A DNA stretch of 18,036 bases from VRUE01 sp035701465 (GTDB lineage: Bacteria > Actinomycetota > Thermoleophilia > Solirubrobacterales > 70-9). Shown in pieces: positions 11,764 to 17,535 of the stretch (positions within the stretch are counted from its first letter, which is position 1; each line of letters starts with the position of its first letter). The notes under the pieces were generated by a model. It searched no databases and was not told the origin of the DNA. It saw only the letters and a list, made by a program, of their open reading frames with translations. The stretch covers positions 1-18,036 of the forward strand of contig DASSMU010000197.1 of the NCBI GenBank assembly GCA_035701465.1, read 5' to 3'. Position numbers and translations under genes: made by a program.

Positions 11764-12027
11764 ATGCCGTCCAAGCACCCGCGAATCGCCGTCACCGCCG
11801 ACCCCGAGCTGGGGGAGGCGCTGGCGCGAGTTCGCGCCGCCACCGGCACCCGTGAGGCCGATGCGACGCTGCTGCGCCGGCTTGCCGTCGAGGGGGCCGA
11901 GGTTGCGCTGGAGGCCGGGCGCAATCGGCGGGTTGCCGCCGCGGCCCTGTTCGAGGCAATGGACGATGGGCAGCTCGACCTTGACCTTGCAGCGGTCGAT
12001 CGCCTTAACGCCCCGCCGACGGCCTGA
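11764..12027 (+). CDS. VapB-type antitoxin (ribbon-helix-helix-like)
   Basis: This 87-residue protein starts at ATG 11764, chosen because TACACT sits just upstream. GTG at 11755 would add three residues. The N-terminus PRIAVTADPELGEALARVR has the look of a ribbon-helix-helix strand followed by a helix. The rest is helical and would wrap the toxin. The stop overlaps the start of the PIN-domain gene by one base (TGATG), the usual toxin–antitoxin arrangement with the antitoxin first. It should bind its own promoter and neutralise the PIN toxin. Family assignment rests mainly on context. Confidence 0.65.
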   Translation: MPSKHPRIAVTADPELGEALARVRAATGTREADATLLRRLAVEGAEVALEAGRNRRVAAAALFEAMDDGQLDLDLAAVDRLNAPPTA

Positions 12028-12482
12028 TGTCGGTGCGGCTCTGGGACGGGACGGGTCCGGTGCTTGCGGACACCTCTGCCTGGATACAGGCTCACCGGGA
12101 CAGCGCGGCTCGCGATCTATTCCTAGGTGCGATCGAGCGCGACGAACTCCGCTGGTGTTGGCCGGTTCGCTACGAGCTGATGGTCGCCGCACAGGGTGCC
12201 GATGGGATCGCCGCGATCGAACGGACCTTGGAGGGCCTGCGCGAGGTGCAGGTGGATCGCGGGGTGCAACGTGCGGTCCTGGCGACGATGCGCGAGCTCG
12301 CAGCCGGTGGTTCCCATGGTGCCCATCGCTTTCCCCTCACCGACCTGACGGTGGTCGCCGCGGCTCAAGATGCCGGGATCGAGATCCTGCACTTCGACCA
12401 GCACCTCGAGCACCTCGGCGACCATCTGGGCGTCGGATCGCACTGGGTCTCGGACCCTTCGCAAGCGGCTCATTCGAGATAG
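12027..12482 (+). CDS. PIN-domain ribonuclease toxin, VapC type
   Basis: This is a 151-residue PIN protein. The four acidic positions expected for Mg-dependent RNA cleavage are visible: D15 in VLADTSAW, E50 in VRYELM, D106 in FPLTDLTVVAAA, and D124 in LHFDQHLEHL. The length is typical for VapC (about 130–150). It overlaps the upstream antitoxin by one base. VapC toxins cut tRNA or rRNA when the antitoxin is lost; the target here is unknown. All key residues are present, so it is probably active. Calling it VapC rather than another PIN toxin is inference from the pairing. Confidence 0.85.
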   Translation: MSVRLWDGTGPVLADTSAWIQAHRDSAARDLFLGAIERDELRWCWPVRYELMVAAQGADGIAAIERTLEGLREVQVDRGVQRAVLATMRELAAGGSHGAHRFPLTDLTVVAAAQDAGIEILHFDQHLEHLGDHLGVGSHWVSDPSQAAHSR

Positions 12483-12626
12483 GCGAGCCGGCAAGGCCAT
12501 TGGGCTTTGTCGCGGAGCGTAGCCAAATACCAGGCAAATTATCCGTTTAGGCAGAGTCTTGGATTAGTTTTGGCCTTTTTGGCGTGGCAACTTTGGCGTA
12601 TGTCTGGGTTTTGGTACTGACTGATT

Positions 12627-12648
12627 GTCACCAGGGAACAGGTGTGAC
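12627..12648. promoter_or_regulatory. Possible operator upstream of the tandem TetR gene
   Basis: GTCAC (12627–12631) and GTGAC (12644–12648) form an imperfect dyad, with CACC/GGTG nested inside. It lies about 30 bp before the TTG start, in a locally AT-richer 200-bp gap that holds no gene. Autoregulation by the TetR protein would fit, but the arms are short. Confidence 0.2.
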
Positions 12649-12680
12649 GAAGCTGTCCCGGAGATAGGAGGTCCAGTCCA

Positions 12681-14087
12681 TTGGGCAGGCAGAGCCCGCG
12701 CGGGCGCGCGGGGAGATCCAACTCATCGCGAGGCGCGCGATCGCGGAGCGCCCGCTATCCGAAGCTGAAGCCGGGGCCGGGACTTTCGGCGGAGGACGTC
12801 GCCGCGCACCAGCGCGGGCGGCTGCAGAAGGCGATGGTCGAGCTCGTCGCCGAGCACGGCTACGACGGCTTCGCAGTGGCAACTTTGACCAACCAGGCCA
12901 GTGTCTCGAAGCGAGATTTCTACAAGCACTTCGCCAGTAGGGAGGAGTGCCTCCTCGCCACCTACGACTCGATCGTCAGTCGCTCGATGCGCGGGATCCT
13001 CGCCGCCACCGAGGACGAGGAGGACTGGCGCGAGCGGCTTCGGCTCGGGTTTCTCGCCTTCGCCGACCAGGTTGCCGCCAGCCCGGACGCGGCGCGACTG
13101 GCCTTGGTCGAGGTCTTTGCCGCCGGCCCGATCGCGGTCGAGCCGACGCTGCGGACGAGCCGGCTCTTCGAGGCGCTGGTGGCGAAGAACTTCACCTTCG
13201 CCGACGGATCCCCCCGGCTGCCGCGACTGGTGGTGAAAAGCATCGTCGCCGGCGCCGGCCGGGTGGCGCGAGCGCGGTTGCTCTCCGGACGCGTGCGGGA
13301 GCTGGCGCTCGATGGGGACGAGCTGCTGGAGTGGGCGCTCTCCTTCCGCGACGACGAAGTCGCCCGTCTGCGCGGCCTCGGGGTTGCGGGGTCGCCGTCG
13401 CTACCCGCGGCCGTTGCCGAGATGCCGCTGGCGGACGAGCGCGCGCTGATCCTGGCAGCGACGGCGAGGCTGGCGAGCGAAGGCGGGTACGCGACGCTGA
13501 CGGTGCCGCGGGTACGCGCCATCGCCGGCGTCTCCAAGCGCAGCTTCGACACCCACTTCGAAGGGGTGGCGGACTGCTTCCTGGCGACGATCGAGATGCT
13601 CGGTGGCCGCACCCTGGCCGCGGCTGTGCCCTCCTATCTCACAGCCGACGACTGGGCGAGCGGCGTCCACCGCATGATCGCCAGGCTCTGCCGGCACCTC
13701 GCCTGCGACCCCACCTTCACCAGCCTCGCCGTCTCCGAGATCTTCTCGCCAGGCCTCGAGGCGATCCAGTGGCGCAGCGAGATGACCGCCAGGTTGGCGA
13801 CGATGCTCCGGCGGGGAGCCCCGCCGGAGCGGCGGCCGAGCAGGTTCGCGGCAGAAGCATCGGTCGGGGCGATATGGGGAGCGATCCACCACTTCGTCGC
13901 GATCGGCCGCGGCGCGCAGCTGCCGATCGCGGCGCCACTCCTTTCCTACATCGCACTTGCCCCGGCGCTCGGAGGGGCGGCGGCGGTCGACGCGATCCTC
14001 GCCGAGGAGGGTGAGAAGGCGAATGTGGATGTCGCCCCGGGGGCTGGGAATTTCCAACACTCGATAGATAGGAACCGTTTCACCTGA
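12681..14087 (+). CDS. Tandem double TetR-family transcriptional regulator
   Basis: The TTG start is supported by AGGAGG at 12666–12671, nine bases upstream. The 468 residues are about twice a normal TetR. The N-terminus (1–40) is basic and probably disordered. The first helix-turn-helix is at about 45–95 (LTNQASVSKRDFYKHFASRE), followed by a ligand domain. A second HTH is at about 252–308 (VRAIAGVSKRSFDTHFEGV), with its own C-terminal domain. Both HTHs keep the VSKR-F-HF pattern needed for DNA contact. Such fused double TetRs are familiar to me from Thermoleophilia. It could bind DNA as a single-chain pseudo-dimer. The 9-bp palindrome just after the gene and before the aldo/keto reductase is a candidate target. 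Ligand unknown. Confidence 0.88.
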   Translation: MGRQSPRGRAGRSNSSRGARSRSARYPKLKPGPGLSAEDVAAHQRGRLQKAMVELVAEHGYDGFAVATLTNQASVSKRDFYKHFASREECLLATYDSIVSRSMRGILAATEDEEDWRERLRLGFLAFADQVAASPDAARLALVEVFAAGPIAVEPTLRTSRLFEALVAKNFTFADGSPRLPRLVVKSIVAGAGRVARARLLSGRVRELALDGDELLEWALSFRDDEVARLRGLGVAGSPSLPAAVAEMPLADERALILAATARLASEGGYATLTVPRVRAIAGVSKRSFDTHFEGVADCFLATIEMLGGRTLAAAVPSYLTADDWASGVHRMIARLCRHLACDPTFTSLAVSEIFSPGLEAIQWRSEMTARLATMLRRGAPPERRPSRFAAEASVGAIWGAIHHFVAIGRGAQLPIAAPLLSYIALAPALGGAAAVDAILAEEGEKANVDVAPGAGNFQHSIDRNRFT

Positions 14088-14140
14088 ACGCTTGTCTCGC
14101 TCTGTGTGGAGCTGGATCCTCACGCGTGCGGTGCTGAAGG

Positions 14141-14159
14141 AGTGCCGCAATGCGGCACT
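14141..14159. promoter_or_regulatory. Perfect 9-bp palindrome between the TetR and reductase genes
   Basis: AGTGCCGCA (14141–14149) and TGCGGCACT (14151–14159) are exact reverse complements around a single A. The size and symmetry suit a TetR-type operator, and it lies about 100 bp before the reductase start. No matching copy was noticed upstream of the TetR gene. Confidence 0.4.
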
Positions 14160-14181
14160 GGAGGCGCCGCAAAGGGAGAGT

Positions 14182-14222
14182 GAGGGGCCGGAGCCCGCAG
14201 GGGAATTCGGGCCCGGCCCCTC
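14182..14222 (+). ncRNA. Long GC-rich hairpin in the leader of the aldo/keto reductase
   Basis: GAGGGGCCGG (14182–14191) pairs with CCGGCCCCTC (14213–14222). After a bulged A, GCCCG (14193–14197) pairs with CGGGC (14208–14212), leaving a 10-nt loop. This 15-pair stem has no T tract after it and ends 35 bp before the reductase start. It may be an attenuator, a terminator of the TetR transcript, or an mRNA-stability element. Confidence 0.45.
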
Positions 14223-14257
14223 GACTACATCTCGAACAAGGAGATCAAGGAAGCGAA

Positions 14258-15091
14258 ATGCCCGAGTTCACCATTCCCAACATCACCCTCCACGACGGCG
14301 TCGAGATCCCGCAGCTGGGCTTCGGCGTCTTTCAGGTTCCGCCGGAGGAGACCCAGAGCGCCGTCGAGTCGGCGCTTGAGGCCGGCTACCGCCACATCGA
14401 CACCGCGGCCGCCTACCGCAACGAGGAAGGAGTCGGCGCTGCCCTCGCCGCTTCGGGGCTGCCCCGCGAGGACTACTTCGTCACCACCAAGCTGTGGGAC
14501 TCACAGCAGGGCCACGATTCGACGCTGGCCGCCTTCGAGGCGAGCCTCGATCGGCTGGGGCTCGACCACGTCGACCTCTACCTGATCCACTGGCCCGTCC
14601 ACGCCGAGGGCCTGTTTATCGACACTTGGCGGGCCTTCGAACAGATCCACGGGGAGGAGGCGGCGCGCACGATCGGGGTCTCCAACTTCCGCATCGAGGA
14701 TCTCGAGCTGCTGGGGAGAGAGATGGAGACGCTGCCGACGGTCAACCAGGTCGAGCTGCACCCGTGCTTACAGCAGGCCGCCCTGCGCGCCTGGCACGGC
14801 GAGCACGGCATAGTCACCGAGGCCTGGAGCCCCCTTGCCCAGGGCATGCTGCTCGACGACGAGACGATCGCCTCGGTGGCCGGCAACCACGGCAAGTCGC
14901 CCGCCCAGGCGATCCTGCGATGGCACCTGCAGCTCGGCAACGTCGCCATCCCCAAGTCGGTGACGCCGGAGCGGATTCGCGAGAACGTCGAGATCTTCGA
15001 CTTCGAGCTCTCCGACGAGGAGATGGCGGCGATCGGCGGATCCAGCCAGGGCCCAACAGCGGCCTCCGCCCAGCGGATTGCCGGGGAATAG
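14258..15091 (+). CDS. Aldo/keto reductase (2,5-diketo-D-gluconate reductase-like)
   Basis: This 277-residue NADPH-dependent oxidoreductase starts at ATG 14258, with AAGGA close upstream. An ATG at 14150 in the same frame would add 36 residues that run through the hairpin and do not look like the family. The catalytic tetrad is present: D48 in GYRHIDTA, Y53 in AAYRNEE, K78 in TTKLW, and H111 in LIHWPV. IGVSNF, NQVELHP, and AIPKSVTPERIRENVEIF are the usual cofactor-side motifs. It should reduce aldehydes or ketones in the cytosol. The substrate cannot be told from sequence. It follows the tandem TetR gene on the same strand with a structured 170-bp gap, so it may be its target. A strong hairpin follows the gene. 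Confidence 0.95.
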   Translation: MPEFTIPNITLHDGVEIPQLGFGVFQVPPEETQSAVESALEAGYRHIDTAAAYRNEEGVGAALAASGLPREDYFVTTKLWDSQQGHDSTLAAFEASLDRLGLDHVDLYLIHWPVHAEGLFIDTWRAFEQIHGEEAARTIGVSNFRIEDLELLGREMETLPTVNQVELHPCLQQAALRAWHGEHGIVTEAWSPLAQGMLLDDETIASVAGNHGKSPAQAILRWHLQLGNVAIPKSVTPERIRENVEIFDFELSDEEMAAIGGSSQGPTAASAQRIAGE

Positions 15092-15107
15092 GGACGATCC
15101 ACGAAAT

Positions 15108-15138
15108 GCGGAAGCTCCCGCTTGCAGGGAGCTTCCGC
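15108..15138. terminator. 12-bp hairpin, probable bidirectional terminator
   Basis: GCGGAAGCTCCC (15108–15119) and GGGAGCTTCCGC (15127–15138) are exact reverse complements around a 7-nt loop. It lies 16 nt after the aldo/keto reductase stop. No T run follows on the plus strand. On the minus strand it is followed by ATTTCGT. It could end both the reductase transcript and the convergent small ORF. Confidence 0.65.
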
Positions 15139-15140
15139 GC

Positions 15141-15154
15141 ATGGAGCCAGCCGG
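15141..15154 (-). repeat. Copy of the 3' end of tRNA-Ala(TGC), possible attachment-site scar
   Basis: ATGGAGCCAGCCGG here is identical to 17425–17438, which is the 3' end (acceptor and part of the T stem) of tRNA-Ala(TGC). It is in the same orientation. TCGAACC, the T-loop sequence, follows a few bases later here as well, but the pairing is broken. It is not a whole tRNA. A displaced tRNA 3' end is the usual trace of integration into a tRNA gene. No integrase is present. Confidence 0.45.
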
Positions 15155-15209
15155 ACGACTCTCGAACCCTGAATTCCTTGGGCGCCTTCGCAGGCTGCTC
15201 CCCCCTGAC

Positions 15210-15374
15210 TCAGTCGCCTGACGGTCGCGCCAGCAGGCCAAATGCGGCTATTACGACGACCAAGGCAATGCCGACGACTGCTATGAGGGCAAGGACCGCC
15301 ATGTTCGCCCCCGCCTTCGCGGCCCCGGCAAGAGCAGTGACGACTACGGTTGAAGTCCAGGCAAGAGATGCCAT
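15210..15374 (-). CDS. Possible small membrane protein (54 aa)
   Basis: This minus-strand frame runs from an ATG ending at 15374 to TGA and encodes 54 residues. There are two hydrophobic stretches: STVVVTALAGAA near the start and AVLALIAVVGIALVVVIAA (about 26–44), the latter long enough to span a membrane. AGGA lies about 10 nt upstream of the ATG. A second ATG at residue 25 could give a 30-residue single-pass peptide. It is divergent from the 477-aa gene with 48 bp between them and ends toward the shared hairpin. I recognise no family. With the hairpin and tRNA fragment it accounts for the 331-bp gap after the reductase. Confidence 0.4.
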   Translation of the reverse strand: MASLAWTSTVVVTALAGAAKAGANMAVLALIAVVGIALVVVIAAFGLLARPSGD

Positions 15375-15410
15375 GCGGCCCCAATCCTAACAGCGTGAGA
15401 ACCTCTTCGC

Positions 15411-15416
15411 TAAACT
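15411..15416 (+). promoter_or_regulatory. -10 box for a leaderless transcript of the 477-aa gene
   Basis: TAAACT ends six bases before the ATG at 15423, and no ribosome site lies in between. In actinobacteria a TANNNT box at this distance often means that transcription starts at the start codon. No clear -35 box was found. Confidence 0.4.
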
Positions 15417-15422
15417 ATTCAA

Positions 15423-16856
15423 ATGACCAGGAAAAGAAGTCGCCGCGAGGGTTCCCTCCCTACGACCTTGCGGTCGATCCTCGATGACGCCCAAATCCCC
15501 ATGCCGAACGAGGTCCTTCGCGTCCTGGCGATCGAGTGCCTAGAAAAGGAAGTCAGTGCCGAGCAGCTTGCTCGTGTCGCAGCCTATGAACGAGAGGCCT
15601 TCTTGCGGACGCGAATGCCCCCCGTTCTCTGTTCCGTCATCGATCGTCGCGCGGTGGCTTTGCGCCCTCGTGTGTGGGCGCTGGGAGAGTGGAGATTGGC
15701 GAGGCGGATTGCCACCCCTGACGTTCAAGGTCATTGGCAAGCCGGCCTAGCGCTGAAGCTGCTCGACGAGGTTCTCTTGCGCTTTCCGCCCGCGTCGGAA
15801 CGACTGCGACGTTTGACGCTTGAGGCGGTTGCCCGGGTTCTTGGCCCAGTCGCTGCGTATACCCCCGGGGATCGAGAGCAATGGGAAGAGCTGCGCAGGA
15901 TGGTGGCTACCGAGAACCCCGACCCGGATCCAGCCGGACACACGTCTGAACAGCGAGAGTCAGAGCAGGCTTTGATCGACTATCAACCCTCTATCGGTGC
16001 AAACAATTTGTATTTCGGCCTTGAACTGAGTGCGCTTACCCGCCCCCAGTCATCCCCGGCCAAACTGCGACTACCGGCAGAGGGGGAGACTGGGACGCCG
16101 TTCGCTCAGGTAGTCAACCGTCGCCTAGGAGGTGACGAGGACCGAACCCGTCAGCTACTCGCTTACCTTCAGGGCTGGTCGTTTGTTCGCGATGAGCTTG
16201 GACGCCCACCTACCAGCGCTGAGTACGCGGACCACTGGGAATATGACCAAGCGAGTGTGCGCGATGAGGAGGCCCTGTTTGCCGGGGCTTTTCCCGAGGA
16301 GGACTCACCTGAGCGGATTGTTCGCCTGCTCGAGGATGGGCTGCCGAGAACCGGGCAACTTGTCCAAATGATGGGTATCGCCGTTGTCGACAGCGACGAA
16401 GCGCCCCAGGTGGCGGCACCTGCGCCCGGCCAACGCTGGCGTCGCAGTGATGGTGCGCTGCTCACCATCAGCACGGTTGACGGCCCCGTCGTGATCGGCC
16501 GCTTGGAGGAGCCCCACGGGGAGGACTCCCTTTGGGCTAGTGGACGGGACAAGCTCAAAAAGGAATTTCAGCTCGTCCTGCCCAAGAACCTATGGCTCGT
16601 GACCTTCGACGTCGACGACCAGCCCTCCGACTTGCTTGACGTTTTTGCTCGTCACCGAGACATCGAGCTTGAGCGCTTTCGACGCCCCAGCGATCCCCAC
16701 CCGAATCAGAACTATCTCCGCGCGGGAACCATTCAGCTACAAGTCGTGGCAGCGGATGCAGACGAAGCTCGCGGCAAGGTCATAGAAGCCCTCGCGGGGC
16801 GGCTCAAACTGCCAGAGAGCGAAGTTTTCGTTAGACCTCTCGGCAGCCCGGTCTAG
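15423..16856 (+). CDS. Hypothetical protein of unknown function, lower GC than its neighbours
   Basis: I do not recognise this 477-residue protein. The N-terminal 160 residues are mostly helical and arginine-rich. A segment at about 245–305 (LLAYLQGWSFVRDELGRPPTSAEYADHW and following) looks like a helix-turn-helix of the kind seen in uncharacterised actinobacterial proteins. The C-terminal part (about 345–477) has alternating strands and helices, starting at GQRWRRSDGALLTIS. No catalytic motif, signal peptide or membrane segment is evident. Base use differs from neighbours: the block 15961–16020 is 28/60 G+C. The start sits just after a TAAACT box. Its TAG stop overlaps the stop of the convergent mazF-like gene within CTAG. 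It lies between a tRNA 3'-end copy and the tRNA itself, so transfer is plausible. Confidence 0.8.
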   Translation: MTRKRSRREGSLPTTLRSILDDAQIPMPNEVLRVLAIECLEKEVSAEQLARVAAYEREAFLRTRMPPVLCSVIDRRAVALRPRVWALGEWRLARRIATPDVQGHWQAGLALKLLDEVLLRFPPASERLRRLTLEAVARVLGPVAAYTPGDREQWEELRRMVATENPDPDPAGHTSEQRESEQALIDYQPSIGANNLYFGLELSALTRPQSSPAKLRLPAEGETGTPFAQVVNRRLGGDEDRTRQLLAYLQGWSFVRDELGRPPTSAEYADHWEYDQASVRDEEALFAGAFPEEDSPERIVRLLEDGLPRTGQLVQMMGIAVVDSDEAPQVAAPAPGQRWRRSDGALLTISTVDGPVVIGRLEEPHGEDSLWASGRDKLKKEFQLVLPKNLWLVTFDVDDQPSDLLDVFARHRDIELERFRRPSDPHPNQNYLRAGTIQLQVVAADADEARGKVIEALAGRLKLPESEVFVRPLGSPV

Positions 16857-17168
16857 CAGGCCGTCGCCACTCGCAGCGCCTGACAGATCTCATCCATCCT
16901 CTCGGGCCCGAGCTCCGCGATGCGCCTCGTGAGCAGCGCCTTACGGGCGGCGAAGGTGTTGTCGAGCGCCAGCGCGCACGGCTCCCGCCATCCCGTCGCT
17001 TTCGTCGAGGCGAACGTGGGTCGGGATATCACGGACGCTGCGTGTAGCGGGAACGACGAGGACGCGGCTCAGGGTGTGGATCGCCTCCGGACGGGTGAGG
17101 ATCAAGACCGGCCGCGGCTTGCGGTCTGGCCGCTCGTACAGCCAGACCTCGCCTCGGGCGGGGTTCAC
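16853..17168 (-). pseudogene. MazF/PemK-type toxin with a frameshift
   Basis: From GTG at 17168 the frame reads MNPARGEVWLYERP, KPRPVLILTR and RVLVVPATRSVRDIPTHVRL, the N-terminal two thirds of a MazF-type mRNA interferase. Near 16978–16982 the frame breaks. As written it continues for about a dozen residues to a premature stop at 16941. One base over, it reads CALALDNTFAARKALLTRRI and on to TAG at 16853–16855, which is the expected MazF C-terminus. With the shift repaired the protein would be about 104 residues, normal for the family. The start overlaps the antitoxin stop by 4 nt (GTGA). The toxin is either inactivated or affected by a sequencing error. Confidence 0.75.
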
Positions 17169-17365
17169 GTCTTCCAGGGTCCGAAGCCGGCCTTGCGCTC
17201 CTCGGCGTCCATCTCGTCGAGCACCTCGCTCGACTCCGTATCGAGAATCGCCTCAAGTTCGTCGTCCGTCTCTACCGGGCGACGCTCGATCACAATCCGC
17301 GCTGCCTCAGCCTCGGCCTCATCGAGGTCGAGCACCTCACGCAGCAGCTTCTCCTTCGCGGTCAT
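17165..17365 (-). CDS. MazE-type antitoxin partner of the broken MazF
   Basis: This 66-residue protein starts at ATG (17365–17363), chosen because TAGAAT lies eight bases upstream. A longer frame to 17401 exists but would pass through that promoter. It has a helical, acidic character (KEKLLREVLDLDEAEAEAARIV) and ends in AEERKAGFGPWKT. It precedes the MazF-like gene with a 4-nt overlap, which supports the antitoxin role. I cannot assign a DNA-binding fold with confidence. It remains intact although the toxin is frameshifted. Confidence 0.65.
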   Translation of the reverse strand: MTAKEKLLREVLDLDEAEAEAARIVIERRPVETDDELEAILDTESSEVLDEMDAEERKAGFGPWKT

Positions 17366-17373
17366 CGAACCCA

Positions 17374-17379
17374 ATTCTA
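17374..17379 (-). promoter_or_regulatory. -10 box for the MazE-like gene
   Basis: On the minus strand TAGAAT is followed by eight bases and then the ATG at 17365. This is a likely leaderless or near-leaderless promoter. No -35 match was seen. Confidence 0.4.
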
Positions 17380-17425
17380 CCGGCGCCCGCGCCCGCCGCA
17401 TAGATCCAAAGCAAGCAACCGTTCA

Positions 17426-17498
17426 TGGAGCCAGCCGGGATCGAACCGGCGACCTCCGCCTTGCAAAGGCGGCGCTCTGCCAGCTGAGCTATGGCCCC
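17426..17498 (-). tRNA. tRNA-Ala (anticodon TGC)
   Basis: The 73-nt minus-strand sequence has acceptor GGGGCCA paired with TGGCTCC plus A, again with the G3:U70 pair typical of alanine. The anticodon stem CCGCC/GGCGG encloses TTTGCAA, giving anticodon TGC. The T arm is CCGGTTCGATCCCGG. No CCA is encoded. Its 3' end is repeated at 15141–15154. Confidence 0.96.
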
Positions 17499-17535
17499 AC
17501 GCTCCAATTGTAGAAGCGTGCCTCCGCGATCCTGC

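Noticed and set aside
10666..12192. 508- and 262-codon minus-strand frames opposite the acidic protein
   Set aside because: They are serine- or leucine-rich complements of the GAG/GAC-rich gene and run through the tRNA. The plus-strand protein has recognisable ends.
14150..14257. N-terminal extension of the aldo/keto reductase from ATG 14150
   Set aside because: The extra 36 residues run through the palindrome and hairpin region and do not look like the family. ATG 14258 has a good ribosome site.
15141..15215. Complete tRNA gene on the minus strand near 15141
   Set aside because: Only the 3' end and a T-loop-like heptamer match. There is no anticodon arm or matching 5' acceptor half.
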